Source: Epinephelus fuscoguttatus
Taxonomy: Eukaryota; Chordata; Actinopteri; Perciformes; Serranidae
Reading direction: 5' to 3'
Assembly (NCBI RefSeq): GCF_011397635.1
Contig: NC_064764.1
Span: forward strand, 37,236,777 to 37,300,776
Length of the DNA: 64,000 nucleotides
Part shown: positions 46,561 through 60,600 of the stretch, one piece after another
Layout of the letters: every line of letters starts with the position of its first letter
Numbering within the stretch: position 1 is the stretch's first letter
Program-made: the position numbers and the translations under genes
The notes under the pieces: model-generated
Databases searched by the model: none
Told to the model about the DNA's origin: nothing
What the model saw: the letters and a program-made list of their open reading frames with translations, nothing else

Positions 46561-49500
46561 ATGAAGAGGAGACTCCTGCTGGTGTCCAACTCGACCCTGC
46601 ACGGCAGCGGATACCTGGACCACTGTCAGAGCAACATTTCACAGTTCTTTGGCAAGTAAGTTTACTGCTGCAGCTCCTGTACGAACTGCGACCGAAAATC
46701 CTGCAATTTAACACTTCCGTGTTCCTCAGCAGACACGCACGTCTCTATGAACCTGTCTGATAACTCTGAGTAAATCTTTAGTTGTGTGGCAAAGTTCGGC
46801 ACACAGGCAGCACCTAATGACTAATATTTTAATTTAAATAATGAGTAAATAATTATCTTAAAAGTCTGAGGTCTCGTTGTAGGTTCGTATTCAAATGCCT
46901 GTTTTTTCAGTGGAGTTTGGTGTGGAGAGAGTCGACATACACTGTAGTAATGATTTCTATTTATTTAGGAGTTAAATGATCACTAAATGCAGGGCGTTTA
47001 AATGGAGCTTGTGTGAAGAGATTTAATTTAAAAGGAGCATGACATTCTCTACATGTATGTCTCTATGAAGATATTCCCTGTGTATCAGTAGGCGTGTGGT
47101 TAAGTTCGGCCTACAAGCAGCACCTCATGATGAATATTTTAATTGATGATGAACCTTAAATGTCTGATGTCATGCTCTCAAATGAGTTTGGTGTTGATTC
47201 AAAATGGACTCTGTCCCTGTTCTCTGTTCTGATGACAGTGTGTGTTTATATTTTTCAGAAATGTGAAGAAGGTTCTGTTTGTCCCGTACGCTCTTCATGA
47301 CAGAGACGCCTACACTAAAACTGCCAGGGACAAGTTCAAGACTCTGGGTATGTCTATGTGTGTCACGTTATCAAAATCAGGACATAGTTCTGGTTGCAGT
47401 TCTAAAATACACCTACTGATGCTACTTGGACACGTCTTCAGTGATGAACCCAGGGTCATGGGTGTTTTGGGATTTAAATCATCAGATACGCTCGCCCGGG
47501 CGACCCAGCTGGAGGTAGTCAGTCCTCAACTTGTGTCCAAGTGGCGCACTATTCCATGGGTCCCTCCTCCAAATCCACTGCCCAGCAAAGCCTCAGCACC
47601 CAGCCTCAACTAACTGGCATGGGGCTCTCCACTCTAGAAAAAGCTCTGCGTGTTTAGTCCTTTAAGTTTGTGGGTTTCTCTCATCTGGTCTTCCCAGAGG
47701 ACAGTAAGTTCCAGCTGGACCACTTGCTTTGTTGACTCGGATGTTTACACCACATCTGGGTGGAGTGAAGAGGCTGTGATGTTTTCTGGAATCTTGAGCT
47801 GTATTCCTGGGTCAGTTTGGAGCTGTCAGTCCCATGTGGTGACAAGAAGCCCTCCAGAGCAGCTTGGCTTTGCCTAGCTAGGTCTAGGCCTTTCCCAGCT
47901 CTGACGAAGGAGATGAACTGTTTGGGGGCGTGCCGACTCTTGTTGTACTGAATCACTGTGCTGATTGTGTCTGTCAGCACCTTTAAGACCTGGTCATGAC
48001 GCCAGCAGTATCACCTGTCCCCCAGTGCTCTTGGGCAGCAATCAGAAATGAGCTCCAGAGAACCCCTCCTCTGGCACAGTTGACATGGTGGAGTATCTGC
48101 CACGCCCCAACAGGGCAGACTGGCCAAGCTTGGGAGAATGCCATATACGGATTGGATGAGGAACTTGATTCGCAGTGGTTTTACTCCCTAGAGCTCTGCC
48201 TAGGTAATCTTGTGTTGCTCCATGTGCTCCCACCTGGTCCAGACACCTTGCTTGTACCTGCCGCCCATCTTGCTGGATCGTTCTTCCTCCACCTCCACTT
48301 GTATCTCATCCTGGACTAGCTGATGTCTCCCTTTCCCACTACCCAGACCTGCACACCAGGATGCTGTGCTGAAGCCATACCTCTGCTTTGTCAACTGCTT
48401 CATGTGCCCACCCCTTCCTGCTGGTCTTCACAGTTATTCCTTCCAAAGTGACTTTAACATCAGAGGAGTCTCTATACATCATCAGCTCCCTGGCTCTGGT
48501 GAGTTTCTCTGACAGGACGCTGTTGGTGGAATGCCCAGAAAGGGCGATGGTGCTTAATGACCGAGAGAGCCCCAACCAGCTTAACAGGAAGTGGCTGATT
48601 GTTATCTCAAGTGCCTCCACTGTTGTCACGGGCACCTCGTAGACTAGAAGAGGCCAAAGTAGCCTTGGCAGGACTCCATGCTGGTACATCCAGGCTTTGA
48701 CTTTGCCTTGGAGTCCTGACTTGTCTAAAGCAGTGAACAATGCTGTCAAGTTGTTCCTGGTTTGCTGAAGTAAGGCGGCGTCACTCAGGCAACTGTTGAA
48801 GATTTTGCCCAGGCTCCTGACTGATCTTTCTGACACTGTTGGAATCTGTGTCCCTCCCAGGATGAAACAGAACTCGTCAGCCACTCTTCCCTTCTTCAGG
48901 ATGAGAGACCTGGACTTGGTGGGTTTGAAACTCATCCTTGTCCATAAGATGAATCGCTCACGCTTCTCCTGGAGCAATCTGCAGCCAGGGCCGGAAGTTG
49001 CTGTCACAGTTAGGTCATTCATGAATGCTCTTATGGGGGGGCTGCCAAGTGCCAGATCTAGACAGGGGGCCCTCCATTCTACCTCTGCATGTCCATGACC
49101 AATGAGAAGAGTGTCACTGAGCTCGTGCAGCCAGTTATGTCGGGCTAATACTATTAACAAGAAAAGTCCAATAGTTTAATGTTTATATAGAGGTGACCTT
49201 AAACCGTATGCTTTCTGTATGTCTTATATTTCATATTACCTTCCCATATATATTCTTTGTATTTTGATGTGATGAGATGTTCTCTAGGTGTTTTCTTAAT
49301 GTTTTGTCTGTATACTTTCTGGCCCAGGTTATGAAGTGCACAGCATCCATGAGGCCTCGGACCCCGTTGATGCTGTCCGGAAGGCTGAGGGCATTTTCAT
49401 AGGTGAGGAACAGGAGAACGGAGCAGCAGGGACACTGCAGTTGATGGTTCAACTATGCTGATGTCCTCCTCCACTCCAACCTCCTTCCTTTTTTCACCTC

Positions 49501-52500
49501 CCACATCAGCCTGTGTCCTCAGTTCATCTGTAGCGTTTCTGTAGATATGAATAAAGTGTGTGTGTTTGCAGGAGGAGGAAACACTTTCCGGCTGCTGAAG
49601 AGTCTCTATGACAACAAGGTGGTGACGGAGATCAGGAAGAGAGTGCTGGAGGTGACAAAATACACACTCACACACACTAGATCCTGACTGATAGACAAAC
49701 AGTGTCCCTATAGTTGGTCCACGACAGAACAAAAGTCTGGTGTCATTTGTTTAAACACAAATTAAGGATAAAGTACATCACCTCCTCCCTTCCTCTCCAG
49801 GACGGTGTCCCCTACATGGGCTCCAGTGCTGGCACCAATGTGGCCACCATCAGCATCAACACCACCAATGACATGCCCATCGTCTACCCTCCATCCTTCT
49901 CCGCCATCGGCCTTGTCCCCTTCAACATCAACCCGCACTACCTGGACACCGACCCCAACAGCCGCCACATGGGGGTGAGTCAGGAAACTTCAGCCTCTGC
50001 TTAAAGGCCCAGACACACCAAACTGACTTCAGAGAACTAGCAGCAAAGAACACTGACTGTTGCATCATCTCATGTGCCAAAAAGTTGCACATGAACACAT
50101 TGCAAACACAACAGCTGACAGCCAACCAGCACATTACTAACACAATCTAGTGTTGAAAGAACAGAGCATATTCACAGTGCGCCCGTGAGCAATAACACAA
50201 ACCATCAGGAAACATTTCTGCGAAAGAGAAAAATAATCTGACCATAAGGAACAAGTTTGTTTTGGTTTCACTTTGGAGAAAGGGGTCCAGTTTGGGAAGC
50301 TCAGAATTTAATCTCTGCTCTTTGCAGATGCTTCTGTTGGTTTCATGACACCGTGACCTCCAGCATGCATGGGGGCAGTTTGCAGACAAGTGTGAAGCAG
50401 TTGGGATAAAAGTCAGCACTCCACTTCACTTTTTTGGGCATTTTTGCCTTTGTTGATAGGACAGCTGTAGCTAGACAGGAAAGGTGGTAGAAAGAGGGGG
50501 GATGACGTGCAGCAAAGGGTCGTGGGTTGGAGTCAAATTCCAGCTGCTTTAATGGATGTAGTCTATATTGGGCACACACGCTTTACCAGTTGAGCTAAAG
50601 ATCGCCCCATGTCACAGTTCTCTGCCAGAAAACAGTGGATTGCACCTCTGGGTTAGGAAAGAGTTACTGCGTCAGGCAAAGGAGTTCAAGTGTCTCAGGA
50701 TCTTGTTCACGAGTGAGGGTAGAATGGAGCCTGAGATGGATCGGTGGTTTGGTGCAGCATCTGCAGTGATGTGGACACTGCACCTGACCTTTGTGGTGAA
50801 GAGAGAGCTGTCCCAACCCTCACCTATGGTCATGAGCTTTGGGTAATGACCAAAAGAATGAGAATGTTGATACCGATGCCGAAATGAGTTTCCTCAGAAG
50901 GGTGGCTGGGCAGCCTTAGAGATAGGGTAAGGAGCTCAGAGCAGCGTTTCTCCTCATCGTGCCAATAGGAGCTAGTTGAGGTGGTTCAAGATCTGATCAG
51001 GATCCTCCGGGGTGTTAGAGGTTTTCTGGGCACGTTCCAATGGTAGGAGGCCCTCGGGATCCTCCAGGAGGAGCTGGAAAGTGTTGCTAAGGAGAGGGAT
51101 GTCTGGAGTATTTTGCTCAGCCTGCTGCCCCCGCAACCAGGCCCCAGATATTTGGATCAAAATGGATGGATGGATAATGAAGTGCAAAATATGACAGCGG
51201 ACTGTTGAGCAACTAAAGTTGTCTATTACTCAAGAACAGGAAAAAAATTACTTTCAAAATATCAACATGTCCTCAGTTCCCAGACGTTTACAGAGTGTCA
51301 TTCATTTATTGCGTTCTGTTTTTCGTTATGCTGCAGAGTCTGTTAAAAGAATGGAAACTGTGCAGATAAGGACGCAGTAAAACACACACAGTGTCTCAAC
51401 TCTGAACTCTGTCACCTAGCTGATTAATGAGAGCGGTGATAATTTGGCTGTCACTGATTGGCTGATTACCTGCCATACCAGTTACCACCCTCACTGTCCT
51501 TTAATCAGTCATCTCAGGTCAAATAGAAGCTGTTTGGGATTTGACATGTCAGCAGCTGTGAAGGATTAAAAGTCTGTAGCTGTAGTGAGAAACAAACGGC
51601 CTGATGTTCCTGCAGGAGGAAGTTATACAACATGTGAATCTGTGAAAACTGCCTTGGTGAACAAAAAGAAATGCAGCGTCAGCAAACTGAAATAAACATC
51701 CTGACGTTTGACACTGTGGAGGTTTTTAACAGTTTACAGTCATTGAACACTGCAAACCAGCCGTCCCTCTGTCACCTGCTGACTCAAATGTCTGAGTGCG
51801 ATGATCTTTTCCAGAATCATCTCTGTATGATGTTATCATAGTGCTCACTAAAACAGGATTAAAGTTTTCCAACAGTGTTAAAGTATTTCGTAATCTGTCT
51901 TTCATTTTCTCTAGAGCCCGAGGTGACGTGTCAATATCGTGTTTTCTGTGCCACCACCTGTCCAAAAATATTCAGTTAACTGTGAAAAAAAGAGAAATCA
52001 TAAACAAAAGATGCTTCAAACTCGCATTCCTTCTCTGAGGCTCACTTATCAACACGGTCAGCAGGGGGAGCTGCAGCAGTGACACACACACTCATCGAGG
52101 CGATTATAGTACTTCCTTAGCACCCGTTTGCTCCAACTTGCCCCAAAATCACATTCCTTCTCTGAGGCATAACTCGGTCAAATCTGAGCACACGGACATG
52201 ATAAACACATTGTTAGATTCAGCGTGACACAGTTTTAGAGGTTGTAATTATCTTGGATATCTATCATGGATAAATGCCGATAAATCTGTCTAGAAAACAC
52301 AAAAAACAACACACTTGTAACTGCAGTTAAACATTGTGTTCACATCATATGCAACGCGAAAATTTGTTTGAAAGTTTGAACGCTAGAATATTTCGTGTTG
52401 ACTCGCGTCATACGTGTGTGAAATCAATGAGTGAACGTCCGCCAGTATGCCCCCCTGCTGATTGGCCATTGCGGCCCGAATTGGTCGCTGAAGTTCAGAT

Positions 52501-53784
52501 TTTTAAACTCTTCTAAGTAAGTGTATGACACAAGTACCTTATCATTACGGTCAGCAGGGGGAGCTACAGCAGTGATATACACTTGAGGAGACCATTATGT
52601 TACTTTAAAACATGTAGCACCTGTTTGCTCCCACTTGCGGCAAAATCGCACTTCTTCTCTAAATCATAACTCTTTTTTGAGGATGTAATTATCAATAATA
52701 GGCAAATAAATCTGCCTAGAAACCACAGTAAAAAGACTCTCCTTGTAGCTGCAGAAGTTGATTGAGAATCTTCTTGTTTTTAAGTTCTCTACAGTGTCCC
52801 AGTATCCAGTGACAGTTGTCTGTACATCCACGTGTCCTCTGCACACAGGACCTGCTAATCACTTATCCAGCCTACCTTTATTAATAGAGACTAAACAAAT
52901 ATAATTATGGGCTGTGTTGTGTTGTGGTTCTTGTGCAGGAGACCAGAGAGCAGAGGATCACCCAGTACCATGAAGAACCTGATACTCCATGTGTCCTGGT
53001 GAGACAGGAAGTTATTCCTTCCCCTGTTAATCCAAGTCTCCTATATCAGTAAAATCAGTGTGATCTCCATGTTTAATTGCTGTCTTGAAAAATTCAGTGT
53101 AATGTACATTTCTACAGCACTAATTGTTTTCTTCTGTATTTGGGTCATTCTTTAACTGTCGTCCATTTTGGTCTGGAAACCTACAAAACCTTAACGTTTC
53201 CAGTAATACGACACTGGCATTTTCACTGTCAGTTACAAATGTATTTCCCATAACAATACACAAAGTGATGGAAATGACCTCTTTCCTTTTTCATTGGTGT
53301 TTGACGCCGATATCAATGACTGAGTGGAGGTATTTGACAACTTCGGAGTGAGAACTGGTTGTAGAAGCAACTAACCCCCAACCCCTCCCCCAAACAGTGA
53401 CTGTCCAATCACAGCTTAGAAATTTTAGCTCAGTACAAGGAGTGTTTATCTGCTCTCGTTAGCATGTCCAGCTAAAGAGCTAACTGTATCATGACCTGTT
53501 AGCTTGACTAGTCGTCTCTGTGATCACCAGGGTCTGAGGGAGGGATCCATGCTGCTGGTGGAGGGGAACAAAGCCACGCTACTGGGAACCACCAAGGCCA
53601 GACTCTTCACCAGGTAACACAGTCAGGACCTGAAACCAGTGACACCACCAACACCAGTGACACCACTAAAACAAGTGACACCAGTGACACCAGTGACAAT
53701 GATCACCATGATGTGTGTTTCAGGGGGAAGCCCTCAGTAGAGTACGACCCAGGTAGTGACCTCAGCTTCCTGCTGACTCAGTGA
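46561..53784 (+). CDS. aad: Alpha-aspartyl dipeptidase (peptidase family S51, PepE-like)
   Basis: Eight exons: 46561-46655, 47259-47347, 49328-49402, 49572-49651, 49801-49974, 52939-52998, 53531-53613 and 53724-53784. All junctions are AG/GT and the total is 717 bases, giving 238 residues. The enzyme is a cytosolic hydrolase that cleaves dipeptides with an N-terminal aspartate. Visible signatures: [17 protein letters not shown] at the N-terminus, [11 protein letters not shown] (84-94), GSSAGTN with the nucleophile Ser122, Asp137 and His159 (in NINPHYLD). These align with Ser120, Asp135 and His157 of bacterial PepE, a constant offset of two. Length matches the family. The start codon is the first ATG after the 5' UTR and gives the conserved N-terminus. 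Introns 2 and 5 carry retrotransposon debris. Confidence 0.96.
47400..49160 (-). mobile_element. Decayed non-LTR retrotransposon with RLE-like C-terminus
   Basis: Antisense inside dipeptidase intron 2. The open frame 48339-49160 reads like the palm and thumb of a [25 protein letters not shown] (active site), [56 protein letters not shown]. The usual FxDD active site is FMND, so one catalytic Asp is replaced. Downstream pieces are in other frames: [15 protein letters not shown] (48200-48403), a CPLC-like zinc region, [11 protein letters not shown] (about 47900), and near 47700 a [14 protein letters not shown] segment resembling the PD-(D/E)xK restriction-like endonuclease of early-branching LINEs (R2/NeSL/Hero-type). 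The 5' end is truncated. Clade assignment is an inference. Confidence 0.7.
50430..50609 (-). mobile_element. tRNA-derived SINE
   Basis: On the minus strand it starts GGGGCGATCTTTAGCTCAAC (A-box-like TAGCTCAACTGG), with a degenerate B-box near 50540, then GTCATCCCCCCTCTTTCTAC and an end near GGCAAAAATGCCCAAAA. Inside dipeptidase intron 5. Confidence 0.75.
50637..51178 (+). mobile_element. Rex3/RTE-like LINE 3' fragment
   Basis: Reads in pieces [20 protein letters not shown], then a [13 protein letters not shown] and [14 protein letters not shown] region, with breaks, and ends in the ATGGATGGATGG tandem typical of Rex3/RTE 3' ends. Several deletions; dead. Follows directly on the SINE in intron 5. 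Confidence 0.75.
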
Positions 53785-53875
53785 CCAATCAGAGGGAAAC
53801 AGGAAATGACGGTCTCACCAAGTCATGATGTTCTTCTGGACGACAGAACTCAGATTATCATTCTGCCTGAAACAG

Positions 53876-53881
53876 AATAAA
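53876..53881 (+). promoter_or_regulatory. Poly(A) signal of dipeptidase gene
   Basis: AATAAA 92 bases after the stop codon, with a TG-rich stretch (TGTTGTGTTGTGATG) about 20 bases downstream. Confidence 0.75.
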
Positions 53882-56829
53882 TATTTTACAGAAACATCTG
53901 TTGTGTTGTGATGTTTTTGGACTTTACTTTGAGGTACTTTAACTTAAGCATTTCCCAGTGGCTTAAGGTAGTTACAACGGGCCCCAGTGCACGCCATCAT
54001 GATAGCCCCAAAGGCTCGCTACTACTTTGTTATGCACCATAACTAGCTACTGCATGATCTTATCATCACATGATCAAATTGAGACTTGACACTGAATTAC
54101 ACCAACATGCATATCACCCAGAAATCTTCACAGCATACATGTATCGGACAAAAATACCAAAGAGTTTTTATGCCTTACTTATAGTTTATGTAGAGTAAGC
54201 ATATACTTTATATTTTATAACATTTTGTTCATATATTCAGAGCAATAGCCCTGCCTGCACTGACTATATTTACAGCCCTGCTATTTCCATTTTCTTCTAT
54301 TAAATACTTTGCACTCTTTCCACTATTTTACTGTACTACATTTATCTGACAGCTTTAGTTTCTTATTATTGTGCAGACTAAAATTTCACGCACAAAAACA
54401 AGACAACAATTCATCATGTTTGAAAAGTTCATGTGTTTTTTTTAAATGTAAAATGTAATAAAATATCAAAGTAAATGTGAAGCTATGGTCAGGGGACAGT
54501 TAGCTTAGCTTAGCATAAAGACTGGAAACAGGGGAAAACTGTTAGCCTGGCTCCGTCCAAAGGGAACAAAATCCACCTACCAGACATGAGACGATGACAA
54601 TGACAATCTTCTCTTCCGAACCGTTCCTTTAAATAAAAAATAAAAGTCTGTATTTTGTCATGACTTCCTGTGATAAAAGCAGAGAATGCACAACTGTAAT
54701 CCTGATTTATAATAACTGATTCTTGGGTTTTAGTACTTAGTGCACCAGCAGGATTTTACATGTTTATTAGCAGATAGTCCACTGGTTGAATTTGGTAAAA
54801 TGGACTGACAGTTTTCTTTTCAAAAGGTCTAAAACTGATGTGTTTTTAATCAGCATATTTCCTTTATTACATAACTAACCAAGGATTCAGGAATAAGACA
54901 TCTTGTCCAAAAACACTTGTTTTGTGTGAATATTTCAGTGTTGGTTTTTTTTTGGTGAATTTAAAAAACAAATAAATTGTTTGTTTTGTGAATACATAAT
55001 CGTTTTTTGGCGAATACTTTTTTCTGTTTTCTTAAATAATTACAACCGAACATGTTAATATTGTAATTAAAACTACAGATAAATAAATTAAATAGATTTA
55101 AGAGAGTAAAGACCATTGAAGGTACAGATACCGCAGTGTAGAAATACTCAGTTACTCAACAACTCATTAATTCAAAATGCTACTTTAGTAAAAATTCAAA
55201 TAAATTTGGAACAAAATTTTACTAAAAAATTAAGTAGTAATTATGCAGAATGGCTCATTTCAGAATCATGTATGTTAAATGATTAGATCTTAATTATTAT
55301 TATTATAATAATTATTTTCCTCCTGGGGAACAACAAAGTTTTATTTGAACTTATTGTAATAATACATCACTGTTATTTGGTGATATTTTGCATAATTAAT
55401 CTGCAGAGTAACTAAAACTATCAGATAAATGTAGAGAAGTGGAACATAAAATAACAGATAATGGAAATACTCAAGTAAAGTACACATACCTCTGAGCTGT
55501 ACTTAAGTACTGTACTTAAGTACTTTCCAGCACTGGTGACAAAATATAAAACTTTCCAACAACATAAGAGTAGAGGTTTGTCTCATATCTAGTGTTTTAT
55601 GTTCAGAGTTTCAGATGTGTGCTTCAAAATTAAAAAAAAATACGAAGACAAACAAAAAAAAAACCAAATGTGAAGAAATCAGTTTATTTCAGTTCAAAGG
55701 TGAGATCATCTCCTTATGAAATAGTTATTTTTTTATTCTCTAGGTGAAAGAACACATACATCAAAAATAGTCCACATGTTCTGATGGCAGAAAGACATAC
55801 AGAGACGGCGGTATTTAATATAAAACACAGTGAAAACCCCTCAGACAGACAGACAGACAGACAAACGACTCTGTTCAGTCAGTTCGGGAAGGTTTGATTC
55901 TGTCTTCAGTTAATTTTACGTGTTTTTAGGCTCTGATTTTATTTTATTTTTCTAACGTTATCTGTAACTCGGCTGTCTGTATTTGTCCTCAGAGCACAAC
56001 GTCTGACCGCAGATTTTTCAGTAAACTGCAGCTTTTGTTTTTATATTTTGAAGTGACGGAGTGAAGAGACTTCAGTCCTGCTGAACGGCTGAAAAGTATT
56101 TCACTAATTTAAACACCAACGTCCTTAAAAAAAAAACCTTTATAAAAGTTTCTACAGTGCAGTGAGTCCCTCCGTCCTGACGAAATATCTTCTGAGCTCA
56201 TACTGAACATTTATGACCTTTAATTAACGGACCTACCAAGTCCTAGTTTCCCATTATTTTTGAGTCACTTTAATGCACCGATTAAACCAAATCAGTGAGT
56301 TCATCTTATCTCCTGTTATGGCGTCTGCAGGCGGCTGTTTTTGAACTTACTTGGAAGCCACAATATTTTGTATCTGGAGTGATCTGTGACACTAACGTCC
56401 AACAGTAGTATAAGTACATCCCTAACGTCTGCTGTCAAACAAAGAGCTGCAAACAAAATAATGACGGCAGAAGTGACATCAGCAGAAGATATTCAGCGGG
56501 ACGACAGACATGAAAGCGAAAGATTAAAACAAGATGTATAATGTGCTAAAAGTGTTCCTGTGGAGTTATTTCATTGTGACTGTTAAATGGATTAATATAT
56601 TTTCTAAAATTATCATCAACCTTGAACAGTAATTCATGATGCGAACCCAATATGGGCAAATTCATAGCAAAGTTTTTTTTTCTTTCTTTTTTTTTATATA
56701 TTTATATTCACACACTCAAAGTCACTCATACCAGCAGAAAATGGCAACCTGCCTCTCGCGTTTTTGTTTCTCAGCAAAGCTGCCACTCATGAAATCTGAC
56801 GACAAATAATACTATTAGAAAAATTATAA
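53882..56829. other. Intergenic, no gene seen
   Basis: AT-rich. Contains a GTTAGCTTAGCTTAGCATAA repeat (about 54498-54530). A TTTATT at about 55683 (AATAAA on minus) could mark a far 3' end of the integrin transcript, but nothing ties it to that gene. Confidence 0.4.
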
Positions 56830-57640
56830 GTAGAAGAACAAAGAAGCCTCAGTGCAGGGCGGGAAAGATCCAACTGTAGCTATCTGACTGTTCGTTAAGC
56901 CCCGCCCTCTGTGGTCAATGCTGCTGGCACATGTACAGTTTAAAATGATAATGGTGGCAGATTCTCCACAAATTCTCATTTCTACCTACATTCTATTAGC
57001 TGTAGCTAGCTAGCTAATAAAGCTAATATTAGCTCTATGGGTTCGTTAAAAACACTGTCTCCTGCTGACTTTTTATATTCTTCAACTGGTATTTAATCTA
57101 AACTTTATGGCTACAAGACATCATGCTAACACACAGAGGCTAAAGCTAACAGTCTTGAGATAAAGTACGAGAAATTAAAGTAAAAAAGAAGTGGAGGAAC
57201 AAAGGCTTCAGTGCAGGGCGGTAAAGATCCAACAGTAGCTGACTGACTGTTCCATAAGCCTTTGCTATAACCTTTGCTACGCCTGTTAGTATTTCCCATT
57301 CTCGTATGGCACACGTACACTTTAAAATTAAAACAGTGGCAGATTTACCGTAAAAGTTCTTAGTAATGTAAAAAAAAAAAGGATTCTCAAATTCTCACAG
57401 TAGTAAACAAAAGCAGGATCTCATTTCGAACAACATTTTATTAACTGTAGCTAGCAAGCCACAGTTAATAAAATGTGGCTAGCTAGCTAGCTAATTAAGC
57501 TAATGTTCCACTACATACGTCTCCGGCTGACTTTAATATTCAGTTTAAAAACTTGCAAAACTGGTCTTTAATATACTTTGTGGCTAGGCTACATGATGTC
57601 ATGCTAACACACTGAGGCTAAAGCTAACAGGTCCCAGTTC
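56830..57640. repeat. Local tandem duplication, two diverged copies
   Basis: Copy 1 (about 56830-57170) and copy 2 (about 57185-57640) share in order GAAGTG/AGAAGAACAAAG, CAGTGCAGGGCGGKAAAGAT, CAACWGTAGCT, AAATTCTCA, ACTGTAGCTAGC and CATGCTAACACACWGAGGCT. A hairpin lies in copy 2 at 57433-57476. The function is unknown and no coding exon is visible. Confidence 0.7.
57433..57476. repeat. Perfect 16-bp inverted repeat, 12-nt loop
   Basis: ACATTTTATTAACTGT, loop AGCTAGCAAGCC, then the exact reverse complement. Confidence 0.92.
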
Positions 57641-60600
57641 ATAACATCATGCTGTTGATGTAGAAGACATGAAAATAAATAAGCATTGTTCTTGATTGCA
57701 CTGTAGAGCTAGTTTATTAGTATTAGAAGTATGTTGAAAAATAATATAAAATCAGACTTTTAATTTGTGCTAACATAACCCTGTTTGGCTAGTTTGCTTA
57801 CGTACATGTTTGTGGTTTCAAACCATGTTTTCAATTTTAACGTTACAACTGTCTCCCTTTGAATTCATCTTTTTAAAGTAGCTCAAGACACAACTGATTA
57901 GATTTTATAAATTTCTTTTTGTTAGGTCCATTCCAATTATAATGTTGTATCTATTTTATGGATGAGAAATTACTGATGTGTTTGACAAACGTAACTTTAT
58001 CTCAGCTAACATTAGCTGGAGTTGCCTGTGTATGAACGCTGACAAAGATCAGGACACGTTAGCCTAAACTCTGATAGCATCCAGGACTTCAAACACAGTG
58101 AAGAAATACTACATGATTTGCTCGTCATTAACCATTTTTTTAAAATCATAACCTAACCCAACAACTTACTGTCATTAGCTTATGACATGCTAACTCTTAG
58201 CCTTGGGGGTAACACTTACTTACTACTGTAGGTTGTAAGCTAGCTAGCTGGACATGCTAATGACTGCAGTTTAATTTATAGCAGTTTAATATTTTTATTT
58301 CACTTGTGGTTTTTTTTTAATGCGTCTTGCACACCGTTAAAAATCTGAATACTGACAGACCTGTTGTGCCTGGCTGTGGTTTGACATCACTATTTTGGGG
58401 GCGGGGTTTAGCGAACTGTCAATTTTACAAATTACAGACTCATGACTTGCATTGATTTTCCAGCCAAACATCATTTTCTTACAAAAACTACTGAACAAAC
58501 TTTGCAAAACAATTTCTAAATCTTGTTGAAATGAGCCGGACTCATGATCGTTTTTTCTTTTTTTTAGAAAATACATTAAAAAAAAAAAAAAAAATACTGA
58601 AAACACCCAAACCAGCATCCCAAAGAACCCCCACCCCCACCCCCAACACACATGAAGCAAAAAGAATATATCAGGGTAAATATATTACTGTAACACTCCT
58701 TATCTTCCCATATCGTAGCAAACGAAACCATCTTTATCCAAAAATAAAGAGCTGAATACAGATTATCAGACACTTATTGCCGACCATTCAAATTTCATAT
58801 TGCTGCATTATTGCTGTTGGAATTAATCACGAACAGCACCTGAACAGGGCAGTCGTTTCAGAAGTATAAAGGCTGTGATGACGACCAGAAATCATCTGGT
58901 TCATCAATTGATTTGTTTTGTTTTTTGCTTAGCTTAGCTTAGCTTAGCTTAGCATTGACATGTGCTTTTTTGTTTTCGTTGCAAGTTTTCAATAAATTAT
59001 GCCATTTCTTTTATTTGTCTTTTTTTGTTCATTTGATTGTAATATTTAAAAATTGCTGTTACTCTGTATTGTGTTTAGTATTATACATGATTACTGGGAA
59101 GACGAGCTAGCCCTTTGTGGAAGCTGATGAAGATACCTTACCCGGTAACCATTGAGCAGAATCTCATCTCAGACGGTCTCAGATTCAGATGTAAATCTTT
59201 ATAAATCCACAGAAGATAAACTACAGCAACAACAGTTCACTGTTCTGTTCTTGTAGAAAACAGGTTTGTTGCTCGGGGCAGGATAAAAAAATACATCAAA
59301 TTTATCAGCAGTTCTGGACTTTCTGGGCAACAAGCCCCTACAGTTCATCAATTATTTTGGGTTTGGAAAACAAAATGTGCAAATTAAATATCAGGCCAAA
59401 CTCCACAAGCTCTGGTGCGACGAAAACCTCCAATGTCAACATAAATTACACCGATGTTTCATTTACAAACACCAAGTTTTGACCCATGAGGCATTCAGGG
59501 GTCTGGTTGTTATGTTAAAAGGAGTAGTTTTGAAATTTTGGGAACTATTTTGTTCCAGGAGTTGGATAAATACACGGTAAATATGTACAGAAGCAAATAA
59601 GACACAGAAGTATTTTACTTTTGACAACAACTGAACTCTGAACTGCTTAATCTATAGTATTGAAATATTTTACTTAAAAAAACAAATTAAAAAAAAGTAT
59701 CTGAATTATTTGTTCTGGATTCACCTCTTTGAAAATAAAGCATGAAAATTCTTAATTAAAAATATCGACAGCTGAATTTGAATATATTTTTTGTCAGTGT
59801 TCACAAATTTGGATCAAAGGTTGAACTTTTACAATTCAACAAACATATTCAGGTTGCTAAAATTTGATTGCTCAAATTCAAATCCAAAAGTTAAAGCAGA
59901 AAAAAAAAAACGCATTTATTTATTTTAAAAAACTTGAAATATTTTGAGAAATGTTTTTTTTTTCTTTTTTAAACTTGAATTTTTTAATGTTGACAAAAAT
60001 ATCTTCAAATTCAGCTTTGAAATTGCAAATCAATTAAATTCATATTTTAATTTCAAGGAGGTGAATTTCAAACAAATAAATTAAGATGCATGTTTTTTTA
60101 AGTAATATATCTTAATGCTTTAAATTCAGTGATATTTTAATTTCAATATTTAATATTAAGTGGTTGTTGAAATTAAAATACCTAAGTCTTTTATTTGTTT
60201 CCATACATATGAAGCTCCTGGTTCGCTTAGCAAAGCAACTAAGGTAACAAAAATCCTCCTAACAGCACAAAATATATGAATTAATCATGTTAGTTTTTAT
60301 GCTAAGCTAAGCTAACCAACTGCTGGTTGTAGCTTCATATTTACTATACAGATGTGAGAGCTGAATCAAACTGAACATCTGACTCTCTGATTCCCAAACT
60401 ACTCCTTAAACTGTTGACTTTTAATATTGAGCTGTGAGGGTTTCACCTGCGACAGGTAGAGCTCAGGTGGAGCTTCTCTTTTGGCACAAACACAACACTC
60501 GTTTAACAAAAAACAACCCTTACTATATCTTAAACCAGTACCATTATCTGCCACTCAACAGTGAATACAGTGAAATTCTCTCCGCGTCCATTTTACCCTG

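Noticed and set aside
50540-50609. tRNA-like sequence
   Set aside because: It has a degenerate B-box and is joined to a SINE body; not a functional tRNA.
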